Below, piece by piece: positions 47,986-57,674 of a stretch of 64,000 nucleotides of DNA. This stretch comes from Diphasiastrum complanatum. Its lineage: Eukaryota > Streptophyta > Lycopodiopsida > Lycopodiales > Lycopodiaceae. The notes beneath the pieces are model-generated. The model was not told the DNA's origin, did no database searches, and saw only the letters and a program-made list of their open reading frames with translations. Position 1 is the stretch's first letter. Each line of letters starts with the position of its first letter. The translations under genes were made by a program, and so were the position numbers. The stretch lies in the NCBI GenBank assembly GCA_029204225.1, contig CM055097.1, positions 74,982,860 through 75,046,859 on the forward strand, given 5' to 3'.

Positions 47986-49030
47986 CTAGCATAGTTTTTG
48001 CCAATAGAACTTTGATCCACATAAGAATGATCTTCTTCCTAAGAATAGATCTCCTTTCAATGATCATGTAATGCTCAAAATAGAAACAACCATAATTGAT
48101 ATAGAGAATAGTGTCTACTTGGGATGCTTCACTATTTCTTACATCAATTTCACATGTAAAAATGTGACTAGAACATGAAGAACCAAATAGAATGTAAGTG
48201 AGATGATTCCACCATGCTTCCAACTCTGAACTCTCTGGAAAAATACAACAAACAAACAATAAATATGAGTGATCAACTTTTGCTTGCATGTCTCCTCCTC
48301 CTTTGTCCTTTGTTGCCTTGTATCCACCATGATACTCCAGGAATGAGCCTCCATCTTCATCTTGCCACAAGAAACCATCAAACCTTGGAAATCCATGAGT
48401 AGGTGAGTACATAAATGATGCAAATCCAGCACCAGATGACTCCATAAACCAAGTAGTTTGCACTAGTCCATCTTCAAGATCTACTTGACACAAGAAAATG
48501 ACCATGAATTCACCAAAAATTGACAATCTCCAAGTATTGGCACCAAGTAGCTCAACACTTGAGAACTTAGCCATGGATGAGTGACATAATGAACCTCCAA
48601 TAGCTTCATTTCCATCAGCAAAATCAGCCAAGAATGCTAGTACAAATCCAACATCAAAACAATGCTCACCAATGTAGCTAGTTTTGCCATATCTTGACAA
48701 TTTGCACACATCCACATGAAATTGCTCAAACATGAGATAGAACAAGTAAAGTAAACTTGAACAACACTTATTTTCTGCTCCTTTGACCATACTTGAGTCT
48801 TCAATATGCTGTAAAAACAGATCCATAACACCCTTGCCAATTACCTCTCCTTTGATGCTCTTGACTAGCTCCAAATTGCCACCTTCCCTTTTGACTAGTT
48901 GAAGCGCTTTGAGATCAACTTCTTGATCTTCAACTTGATCATCAGAGTCATTGAACAAACTTTGTTTTCCAGATCCATTACTTGATTTTACAGCAATATA
49001 ACATCCATCCACTTGCATAGCTCCATGTAC
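47986..49030 (-). other. foreign open segment carried by copia A
   Basis: About 1 kb, open in one minus-strand frame (ORF 49018-47915, 367 codons including a tail that runs into RNase H sequence). Landmarks: GNLELVKSIKGEVIGKGVMD, DVCKLSRYGKTSYIG, ADFADGNEAIGGSLCHSSMA, VDLEDGLVQTTWFMESSGAG, SPTHGFPRFDGFLWQDEDGG and LFGSSCSSHIFTCEIDVRNS. It aligns with the 3' half of the foreign segment in element B, apparently with frame kept over most of its length. It sits where the RT should be. No family recognised. Confidence 0.75.
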
Positions 49031-49042
49031 ACGAGAAGATCT

Positions 49043-51532
49043 TCAGAAAGATGTTCCACTCTTCATAAGAGATTGATACTCAAGATCCATTGCTTGGATC
49101 CACTCTTCTTTCCTTGCTTGATCTACACTTGTAGGCTCATCCAAAGAGGTTAGGAAAGCAACATAATTTCCAGAAACTACTTGCTTACCCTTTTGATCAT
49201 ATCTGAGCCTTGAAGGTACTTGTCTTTCTCTTGATGTTCTCCTTGGCTTTTGACTTGATGAAGGTCCATCATCACCACCATCCAAAGTAGGATCCTTCTC
49301 ATCAACATTAAGAATGCTAGATCCATCTACTTTACCATCAATCATGCTTGAAGACACCTTTGGAATGTTTCTCTCATCAAAAATGACATCTCTACCAACA
49401 ATCACTTTGTTAGTAGAAGGAATGTAAACCTTGTAGGCTTTACTCACCTCACTATATCCAACAAAAATACCTCTTCTTGAAGATGGATCCTCCTTGGTCC
49501 TATCATCAAGAGTAATGTTGACATAGCATGTGCATCCAAAGGTTCTTAGAAAGTTGACACTCGGCCTCCTCTTGAATAGCATCTCAAAAGGTGTCCTTCC
49601 ATCCAAAATAGCACTCGGCCACCTATTGCACAAGAAATTGGCACACAACAAAGCTTGATCCCAAAATGGTTTGTCAAGATTAGCACTTAACCTCATAGCT
49701 TTAGAACTTTCACATAAAGTCCTATTCTTCCTTTCAGCCACTCCATTTTGTTGTGGGGTCCTTGATGTTGTATACTCCCTCTTGATCCCATGCTCATCAC
49801 AAAAGGCCTTGAACTTGTTAGATATGTACTCACCACCATTGTCACCTCTCAAGCACTTGATATTTGTGGAGAATTGGTTCTCCCTTGCATTCTTGAACTT
49901 GACAAAGACATCATACACTTCATCCTTGCTCTTTAGTAGATAGATCCAACAAAATCTACTAAAATCATCAATGAATGCTACATACATCTTAGCTCCACTA
50001 TTGCTAATTGTAGTGAATCCATGAATATCCGAATGTACAAGTTGAAAAGGCTTTGTAGATCTAGAAATAGATCTAGTATAAGGTAGTGTATGTGACTTAG
50101 ATAAAGCACAAGACTCACAAACATGCTTGTCATTACTTAAGGAACTTGGAAGACCAATCACAACCTTCTTCCTTGCCATTACCTCCAATGACTTGAAGTT
50201 GTGGTGTCCCATCCTTTTGTGCCAAACCTCTTGATTAGAAATTTGCTCCCTTGCAACACATCCAAATTGGTTAGCAATAACACAAGCATCAAGTTTGAAC
50301 AACTTCCCTTGACTTTTACCTTTTCCAATCAAGACATCCTTCCTTTTGATCAAACAAGCATCTCCATCAAACTCCACCTTGAGGCCCTTACTTAGCATTT
50401 GACTCACACTAAGCAAATTCTTGGTAATAGATGGAATAAACAAGACATCCTCCAAATGAAAATTCCTATTTGTAGAGAGAGAAATAGGAATTGTGCCAAT
50501 CCCTTTGATTGCACACTCACCATCATTGGCCGTGTAGATCACCCTCTTGTCATCTCCATATGCCAACAAAGAAGTGAAATACTCTTTGTGAAAGGTCATG
50601 TGTGAACTTGCTCCACTATCAATCCACCAAGGATCTAGATCTCCATCATTAGCAAGCATACATGAAGACATCACAAAAGCATCATCATTTGCATCTTGCA
50701 CATCCAAACCATCCTCATCAAGAGTAAGATTACCTTGCTTGTCTCCTTGATCTCTCTTCTTCTTGTAGCACTCACTTGCAAAGTGTCCTTTGATGCCACA
50801 ATAGAAGCACTTGAGCTTTGATCTATCCTTCTTTTTGCCACTTGAAGAAGCATCCACTTGATCTTGCCCTTTAGAGCACTTGCTTTTGGTTTTGCCCTTG
50901 AATTTGCCCTGTGTGAACATAGCATCCTCTTGAAGTGTCGATGTAGATCCACCTCTTGCTTGAAGCCTATATTCCTCATTGATCAAGATCTCTTGAAGAT
51001 CCATCAAACTTGGCAAAGTCTTCTGAATAGCAATACTTTGAACAATGTTAGCATGAGCATCCAACAAGCCATTAAGAATCACTTGAATAAGCTCTCCTTG
51101 CTTAATGCTTTCATCTATGCAAGCTAACTCATCATTCAATGCTTTCATTCTGAAAACAAAAGTACTTGGACTTTCTTCATTCTTTTGCAAACAAGAGAAG
51201 ATTTGCCTTCTTAGAGTCAACACTCTAGAAGTAGACTTGGATTCATAAAGCTTCTTCAATGAATTCCAAGCTTCCAAAGATGATGTGCACTTACCAGCTT
51301 CCTTGAGAAGTTCATTGGTAACATTCATCTTTATCATGTGTAGAGCCTTCTTGGCCCTCTTGTCATACCTCAATTGATCTTGTTGTGTTGCTGGTCTCTC
51401 CTCCAAACCTACAACAATATCCAAAACATCATTCATCTCAAGAAGTAACTCCATCCTCACTTTCCATAATGAATAGTTGCTTGAGGTAAGCCTATCATTG
51501 GCTTCCAACATGACTCCAATTGAGGTTGCCAT
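49043..51532 (-). CDS. copia A gag-protease-integrase polyprotein
   Basis: 829 codons from MATSIGVMLEANDRLTSSNY. Gag (WKVRMELLLEMND, LEAWNSLKKLYESKSTSRVL) is followed by one CCHC knuckle (CFYCGIKGHFASEC, about 242-255), protease motif WWIDSGASSH (about 302-311), the pre-integrase region (LLSVSQMLSKGLKVEF), the HHCC domain (WHKRMGHHNFKSLE, CESCALSKSH) and the integrase core with HSDIHGF, RGDNGGEYIS and NGVAERKN. A linker with RRTSRERQVPSRL and the first residues of the RT region (WIQAMDLEYQSLMKSGT) follow. The ORF ends at the border with the foreign segment. Confidence 0.95.
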   Translation of the reverse strand: MATSIGVMLEANDRLTSSNYSLWKVRMELLLEMNDVLDIVVGLEERPATQQDQLRYDKRAKKALHMIKMNVTNELLKEAGKCTSSLEAWNSLKKLYESKSTSRVLTLRRQIFSCLQKNEESPSTFVFRMKALNDELACIDESIKQGELIQVILNGLLDAHANIVQSIAIQKTLPSLMDLQEILINEEYRLQARGGSTSTLQEDAMFTQGKFKGKTKSKCSKGQDQVDASSSGKKKDRSKLKCFYCGIKGHFASECYKKKRDQGDKQGNLTLDEDGLDVQDANDDAFVMSSCMLANDGDLDPWWIDSGASSHMTFHKEYFTSLLAYGDDKRVIYTANDGECAIKGIGTIPISLSTNRNFHLEDVLFIPSITKNLLSVSQMLSKGLKVEFDGDACLIKRKDVLIGKGKSQGKLFKLDACVIANQFGCVAREQISNQEVWHKRMGHHNFKSLEVMARKKVVIGLPSSLSNDKHVCESCALSKSHTLPYTRSISRSTKPFQLVHSDIHGFTTISNSGAKMYVAFIDDFSRFCWIYLLKSKDEVYDVFVKFKNARENQFSTNIKCLRGDNGGEYISNKFKAFCDEHGIKREYTTSRTPQQNGVAERKNRTLCESSKAMRLSANLDKPFWDQALLCANFLCNRWPSAILDGRTPFEMLFKRRPSVNFLRTFGCTCYVNITLDDRTKEDPSSRRGIFVGYSEVSKAYKVYIPSTNKVIVGRDVIFDERNIPKVSSSMIDGKVDGSSILNVDEKDPTLDGGDDGPSSSQKPRRTSRERQVPSRLRYDQKGKQVVSGNYVAFLTSLDEPTSVDQARKEEWIQAMDLEYQSLMKSGTSF

Positions 51533-52120
51533 GTAGCAATGACCTGATCTTCTCTTTCAACCTGTTTCAATGCACAAATCACTCCTTTGAGCAACAACAA
51601 ATGCTTTCAAAAGAAATCACCAAGATTTGAAACTATCTCACAAATTCTCTTCTAGCACTTATCCAAGCAAATCAACACATAGAATCATGGAATCTTGATC
51701 AACCTATGATCTATCCTCAATCTAATGACTTTTGCCACTTCCTAAGATTGAAACACACTCAAATGAGGTCCAGCAACCTCACTATCTAGAGATCCAATCA
51801 AAATTAGGGTCTTGACAAAATTACAAAAAATTGACTATTCCAAATCTACATGCAAATGTTGAAAATTTGATATGCAATCTATAAGCCACCACTTAGACTG
51901 AACCAATGATCCAAAAATCGGCCAAATCCAGCATGTGAATTCAAAAAACGGAATTGAACAAGTATATTGACCTATTTAGTGTTTTGATCTACAAAAGATC
52001 CAATCTACAAAAGCAAAACATCTGATTTTGGTGTAGAATCCTCTCTAGCATGCTCTAGACTTGATATCTTCACCAAATCGTTGATAGATCTGATTTCCTC
52101 CTTCATAACCTGAAACACAA

Positions 52121-52132
52121 GCTCTGATACCA
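52121..52132 (-). other. primer-binding site of copia A
   Basis: Minus-strand TGGTATCAGAGC directly after the 5' LTR. Confidence 0.92.
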
Positions 52133-52783
52133 TGTGAAAGATTTCAGATCCTTAAGATCCAATCTACTTGAATGATCTTTGGTTAGAAAGAGAAATACAC
52201 TACCAATTTCACCAATGTAGAAAAATCAGCATCTACACACAATTTGAGATGCAAACACTAATAGAACTTGATCAAACTTGAATGAAATGATTATGTACTT
52301 GTTGCTGTCCGTACAAAACTAGCAAGCTACTGTATTTCACACGTGTGGATCCAAAAATAGCAAATATAGATCATTCTACACATAGAATTGCAAGCAATCA
52401 CCAAGATAGTGCACCAATGGATAGTAGAACCCAAGAGAACCATGTGTAAGCATGAAATGAGATAGAGAAGAGAGAATATGACTCTCTCCACGAGTTACAT
52501 CCTTTTATAGCAGGTCCAAACCCTATTTGGCCACTTGGGTTTCCCATCAAAATGCTAACCCTACCAATTTTGGGTCTAGATTCAATGTACCCAACTTATT
52601 CAAATTGAATCTACTCAAACTCGCATTCTATCTTTCCCACACTTTCAAAAAGTGTTTATTCAAATAAAATTTAGACTAATGAACTTTGAAAAGTCAACCT
52701 CTAAGTCTAAAACAAGTTTTGGCCTCAATATGCCAAATATGAAAATATTGCAAAATGTGATGAAACTAGTTGAATCTTTCACA
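52133..52783 (-). repeat. 5' LTR of copia A
   Basis: Partner of 46753-47402, followed by the TGTAA target duplication. A TATA-type box CTATAAAAGG read on minus lies at 52501-52510. CACACGTGTG lies at 52338-52347, downstream of the expected transcription start. Confidence 0.95.
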
Positions 52784-54191
52784 TGTAACCCGAATAAAGG
52801 GCCATTGCAGATGATCTTTTCGTAGTCTCATTGGGAGTATAACCCAATATCTTAATAGCCAAATCTCTTTTCACAAAAATTATTTTATATGTTCCTCTTG
52901 CGTACTTATGGCCTCCTAAACAAACTGATAATGATTTGATTGCCTTAATGACAGTGGTTGCATATGGATTAAAAGATGAATGACATACACAAATCTCATT
53001 ATTTTGAAAGTGTTTCAAATAATGAGATAGAGACACATCTTTTCTCCCGGCTGATACACCACGGACGCCTCCATGTCTCATATCAAAGGCATCTATTTTA
53101 ATAGCATCCTATAAATGAGAAAAGAAAATAAATCTAGAATTATACATAACACTGCAAACTCAATAAGAAAATTGAACAATATCAATACCAATATAATATC
53201 TACTTACCAGATCATAATAATCGTAATCAATGATGTTTGCTCTACTAATGTCATGTCCTCCAATGGCCTCTACGTTTCTGGAGTGGATATATCTAGGCCT
53301 TGGAGGATATTTTTTTTGGAATTTCAAAAGTTCTTTCTCTGTAGGCAAAGTTTTTTCATAAACTTTAGATTTTTCAATCATGGCCTCCAAGGCCTCATTG
53401 CCAAATTTTCAATTGTCATCTTTATCATAATCTATCTCACTTTCAAGGTCATCATATGAGTAATCAGCAATGTCAGAAAATTCAGATAAATTTTGAGCAA
53501 AAATCGAGAGGATTACTCTCTCAAATTCAAAACATCTTCTATATCATTAAATGAAATATAACTTTCACTATTTATAAAATATAAGAGAACATCGAGTAGA
53601 GATAATTAATCAACAAGAGATGCAGATGGAAAAGAATCAGAGAGGATTATAGAACGAGGGAGAGTTTTTTGATAATCTGAAGCCATAAATGCTTCAGCTT
53701 CAACCCCTATATCAGTATCTGCATCATCTACATCAACTGGAGCAGGTGCGGATACTTCGATCAATGGAACAGTTGAAGATTCAACAGACTCATCATCTGG
53801 AATCTCAATAGTTATGTAAAAGACAAATGCCATTCCTTTGATAAGAAGGCGACATAACCTTTTGTGGATATCACAATATATATTTCTTTTGAAATGGTCA
53901 TGCAGGTTAGAGTACTTTCTATTGTGTTTATGCTTAGAGGATGGTTGGGAATGCACAAGGTCCTGAAAATGAACGAAACAAAAACTATCTATATCCAAAA
54001 CAGGAGTACTAATAATCTGAGAAAAATTATCAAGATAAGAAATTAAATCATAACGATTCTCATAAAGTATATCGATATCGAAAGGAGCAAAAGAAAATAC
54101 TAGCAAAATACCCTAATTTCTCAAATGAAATGTCACTAGCATTAGAAAAATCCAGAAGTTTGTTATCTGAGGACATGGAGGAACTAGCCAT

Positions 54192-55992
54192 ATTGAACCT
54201 GATATCGATTCTACGCAACCAAATGATATCGGTAGAGAATGAACAAGAGTGCGCGCGTTGATCCGATATCGTTAGGATGAAATTGAAATTTGATGCGAGC
54301 ACACGTCAAGCTAATATCGATTCAGTGTGCCTGAATGAATACGACCATGCACTATTTGAGAAGGCGAGCGTTGATTCGATATTGCGAGATAGAAAGAAAA
54401 CAAAAAGACTAGTGAGTTCAGAATAAAAGATCACAAAATCGAAGTATGACAAGTGGTGCCCATATTTATAGCCAATTCTTGTTGAACACATCCATACATT
54501 TGTCAAATAACGAATTGAAAAACACAGCCTATATTTATCCAGCAATCAGAGTGAGACATATTTGTACCTACGCCGGAATACATCAACTAGTCTATCACTA
54601 GATTCAACGAATCATCATAAGCCTTGACCCTAGAATCTGTACCTGCACTGGAATACATTAAATATTCAATCAATAGCCTCTTCGAATAATCATTAAACAA
54701 ATAATAAACAAATGATAAATGGACATCATTAAAAAATGTGTACGAGGAGAAATATTACAATCTCTCGTCCTATTTAAGCAGAGTAAAGACAATATTTTTT
54801 CTTTTGAGATAATGTTTATTCAGAACATTTTCATTAGTTGTTCATAAAGCGCTCCAATATAAATTTTCTGCATATCAGATATCGGATCATCGCGCCTGGC
54901 AGAAGATGGTTATTCTCCATTTGAACTGCGCGCGTCGAATCGCTATTGCAGGAACAAATTTTTTTTTGAAATTTTGAAAACTATTGGACCCCTTATGCAT
55001 GCTCAAAGCTTGATTCGGTAGACTCTTCATACTGTCCAAAATTACGCAGAATCTATCGAGTCAAGCTCTGATCATTCATATTCCGTCGAATATAGGTACA
55101 GCACGCGAGAATAGCACCTCTAGTTTTCACATGCTATATATGTGCGTCGATTAGCTATCGGATGAAATACTGGCTACCGGATCAGCGTGTCTTTGGAGAA
55201 GACATTGACTTTTCACTTGGACTGCGCACGTCGAAGCGCTATTGTAGGGAAAAAAAAATTTGAAACTTTTTTTAAATTTGGAAGGTATTTTGCATGATCA
55301 AAGTTTGATTCGATCGACTCTCATACTATCCAAAGCTAAAGAGAATTTATTGAGTCAAGCTTTGATCATTCATATTATTTTCCAATATCGGTTCAGCGCA
55401 TGAGAATAGTCTCTTTGGTTTTCACATGTAGTATATGCGTGTCGATTTGCTATTGGGTGAAATAATGGTCGTTGGAATTTTTCAGAAATTATAATGATTG
55501 GATATAGAAAAGGTCAGATATTTATAGTTTAATCTTGTCAATTTCAGCAATAAATTGTAGATGTGACCATACTTTTGTAGCTTTAATTGTAGATGTGACC
55601 ATACTTTAGTTGAAATTAATTCTGGTTTATTTGATATCGACTAATCATTTTGATGATAGATGGATATTTAGTTTGATTCGATTGACAAGTCTCAGAGTAA
55701 TCATCATTGTAATCCGAGCCTCGACACGTTTGCAATCATTTCGGATTTTCTCTATATATACTGATGGACGACGTTGAAATTTTTTTGTCTAAAGTTCTTA
55801 CAGTTCTCTACATCCATGCGATAGCGATTCAGCGTGCTCAAAACAAGCTTCCTACGATCCGCTATTACTCACGTGCGTCCATTCACTACCAGCTATCGGC
55901 TTGGTTGAGTTCAGGTATCGGTTCGATGCGCTTGACCTGACTTATGATCCTGGGTTCTCCTTCTTTGCGCATTGATCCGATATTGGACATTA
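54192..55992. promoter_or_regulatory. divergent intergenic region of X with eight inverted-arm modules
   Basis: The region lies between gene 2 (minus) and gene 3 (plus). It holds modules of the form GATATCGGTTCAGCGCGC, ~34 bp, GCGCGTTGATCCGATATC (arms vary). Approximate module starts and ends: 54201-54270, 54313-54383, 54878-54947, 55089-55161, 55173-55243, 55384-55456, 55818-55890 (weak right arm) and 55914-55984. The two modules nearest the genes end 8-9 nt from the ATG of gene 2 and gene 3. Spacer sequences differ between modules. Modules 3-4 and 5-6 are related by a ~295-bp tandem duplication. They are probably protein-binding sites for an X-encoded factor, or promoter elements. Confidence 0.75.
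54871..55465. repeat. 295-bp diverged tandem duplication in X
   Basis: Unit 1 (about 54871-55165) and unit 2 (about 55166-55465) share the module pair and the intervening text (GAGTCAAGCT.TGATCATTCATATT, AATAG..CCTCT.G.TTTTCACATG). Divergence is substantial, so this duplication is old. Confidence 0.75.
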
Positions 55993-56451
55993 ATGGCGCG
56001 GACCAAGCAAACAGCACGAGGCCATCCTGATGCAATACCAATCTCATGAGCTGGTCAGGAAAACTCACCACCACCACTTCCTCCTAGGCCAAGGGATAGA
56101 AGAAGAGACCCACCCTGGCTCAAGGATATTCGAAAGCTACAGAAGACAAATAATCTTCTGATTCCGAAAGCTCACACATAGAGATCCATCAGACAGGTTA
56201 CAAGAAGTCTATCTGCAGATGTGAGATGGATGGTAACAGCAATTGAGACGCTGCACACTACATATGAGGATTTCCAAGTGAAATCTTTTTCAGATAGTGT
56301 TGTTGCAGTTGTCCATGCCAAGAGGGTGACCGTCATGCCCAAGGATTTCAACATTGTGTTCCGGCTTTGGGACACATATGACAAATTTGCAAAATACTTT
56401 AGACTTGCTCCCTCCTCTCCTCCAAAACAAGATTCAGAGAGGAGAAAATGA
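55993..56451 (+). pseudogene. X gene 3: histone H3-like domain
   Basis: From ATG 55993 the frame begins MARTKQTARG, identical to the first nine residues of canonical H3 (with Met) but with G in place of the K9 position. A shortened Pro/Arg-rich tail follows, then WLKDIRKLQKTNNLLIPK (H3 alpha-N, REIRRYQKSTELLIRK), VRWMVTAIETLHTTYEDFQV (alpha-1/alpha-2 of the histone fold) and VVHAKRVTVMPKDFNIVFRL (H3 HAKRVTIMPKDIQLARRI). The length, order and fold positions match H3 throughout, without introns. About two in-frame breaks make it a pseudogene here. It is clearly diverged from the replication-type H3. The ATG lies 8 nt after an inverted-arm module. Confidence 0.85.
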
Positions 56452-56538
56452 AAGCAATCTCGACCATCCCGGTTTGGTATTCGTATATAGAGCGGGAGTG
56501 TTTCAAAGAAGAGGAGGTCTCATGACCCTCCAAATAAA

Positions 56539-57201
56539 GTGAGGGATTTTTCCAAGCCATCTCCTCTGGACGAGATTCTTTCTTCTAGGCATTCTCCTCC
56601 CAATTCTCCTCCTAAGTCTCACTCTCCTTCTCCCAAAACTCCATTTCTACCTTCTCCTGCTAAATCTTCCTCTCCTAATAAATCTCCTCCTAAATCTCCT
56701 CCTCCTACCCCCATAAATATTAATTCCCCTCTACCTGTTCTAGGAAATGATTTAGATGATTTTGTTAATGTAAAGATAGAATCAATTTTGAATGACAATT
56801 CTTTTTCTGGTTTATCTATATTACTTCCGTCACCCCTTGCACTTGCCTTTGTAAATACTCCTCAATATGTACAGTATGAGCAATTGTTAAACACGTATCT
56901 TAAAGCTTTAGGTCCTCGATACAGTTTTTGGATGTCGAAGACCAATGTTGGTCTCTCCCTTTCTAGTTTAGATACATGTGAATTAGAAAGTAGGGATAAA
57001 AATGCTAGGTGACAATGTAGGAGGTGGGGACCATTCAGTACTGGATGGAGTTTTTCTAGACCCCATTGTTTATGGATGTAGCCTTTTTTCCCCTCAATTC
57101 ATGGCTGCATTTGATTTCCTTGATTTCAAAAGTCTGCACGATGATATGCTCCAATACGTTAGATTGAAGACTCCAATTCTCGTGTTGCCATACATAACAA
57201 A
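56539..57201 (+). pseudogene. X gene 3 continuation: Ser/Pro-rich region and unknown domain
   Basis: In the same frame as the H3-like part and directly downstream, about 160 codons start with a Ser/Pro/Lys-rich stretch (SPPNSPPKSHSPSPK, SPNKSPPKSPPPTP), reminiscent of SPKK-type DNA-binding or CDK-target repeats. A non-repetitive part follows (VKIESILNDNSFSG, NTPQYVQYEQLLNTYLKALG). A neighbouring frame (57002-57205) continues with FSPQFMAAFDFLDFKSLHDD and ends at a GTAAGT donor (57202). It could be a C-terminal extension of the histone-like protein or a separate gene. Confidence 0.5.
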
Positions 57202-57382
57202 GTAAGTGTCTTTTTTTTTTTTCAGATTTTATTATGTGGAATTTTTCATATGAATTTGATTTCACATTAATTCTCATAGATGTGTTGTTTTTCGATTGCA
57301 ATGATCATTAAAGCTTATATGTCTTGTCCTTATACGTCAATGATGAGGGTGTGTGTAATCCAGTTTGTTTAAAGATGAACTC

Positions 57383-57386
<4 letters not shown>

Positions 57387-57415
<29 letters not shown>
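57387..57415. repeat. (AC)n microsatellite
   Basis: About 14 AC dinucleotides, lying in a presumed intron of X gene 3. Confidence 0.95.
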
Positions 57416-57419
<4 letters not shown>

Positions 57420-57423
57420 TGCC

Positions 57424-57505
57424 AGGAGCCATATCCAAAAAATACAGGAACTCTTTCCAGTAAATGCAAAAGCATATACGAAGCTAAAAATTGTTGATGC
57501 AGAGG
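57424..57505 (+). other. possible further exon of X gene 3
   Basis: A short open stretch between an acceptor-like TGCCAG and a donor-like GAG|GTAAAA, with coding-like text (SHIQKIQELFPVNAKAYTKL). It is too short to be sure. Confidence 0.35.
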
Positions 57506-57517
57506 TAAAAATTTATC

Positions 57518-57674
57518 AATATTGGTTCGACGTGCCCTTGTAGTTATTGTTTGGTTTCTTTTCATAACATGCGCACTGATCTGATATTCAAACAATATTT
57601 TTGGATATCGGTTTGACGCGCGCTTATTTTCATTGTAGATTTAATTATAACATCATGCACGTTGATCTGATATC
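57518..57674. promoter_or_regulatory. two inverted-arm modules at the right border of X
   Basis: Modules 57518-57589 and 57603-57674 have the same architecture as those upstream of genes 2 and 3 (left arms GGTTCGACGTGC and GGATATCGGTTTGACGCGC; right arms GCGCACTGATCTGATATT and GCACGTTGATCTGATATC; spacers about 34 bp). The last arm ends at the junction with copia D, so it may be the terminal or subterminal sequence of X. Confidence 0.75.

Larger units (their letters stand above)
46753..52783 (-). mobile_element. Ty1/copia element A, chimeric, nested in X gene 2
   Basis: A 6031-bp element with LTRs of 650 and 651 bp, a TGTAA target duplication (46748-46752 and 52784-52788), a tRNA-Met primer-binding site at 52121-52132 and a purine tract beside the left LTR. 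LTRs differ at about 10 sites plus one indel (about 1.5% by eye), so it is fairly young. Gag, protease and integrase form one long ORF. The RT domain is replaced by about 1 kb of non-copia sequence related to that in element B, and the RNase H part is present after it. The coding region is therefore incomplete (no RT) and the element would be non-autonomous. Confidence 0.95.
46635..54191 (-). pseudogene. X gene 2, unknown conserved protein, split by copia A
   Basis: Minus strand, ATG at 54191 (MASSSMSSDNKLLDFSNASD), with a GT donor soon after and an AG (TTTTCTCAG) near 54020. A middle exon near 53990-53610 is acidic and Ser-rich (IPDDESVESSTVPLIEVSAP). Another near 53440-53208 has EKSKVYEKTLPTEKELLKFQ and ends at a GTAAGT donor. 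The next exon starts after TATAG at 53108 and encodes MRHGGVRGVSAGRKDV, CHSSFNPYATTVIKAIKSLS and YARGTYKIIFVKRDLAIKIL. This exon is interrupted by copia A and resumes at 46752 with MSKRKNLEFLDPYEKRLFLH, ending in an acidic tail and a stop at 46635. Copy 1 keeps only this C-terminus. Family not recognised. Confidence 0.55.
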
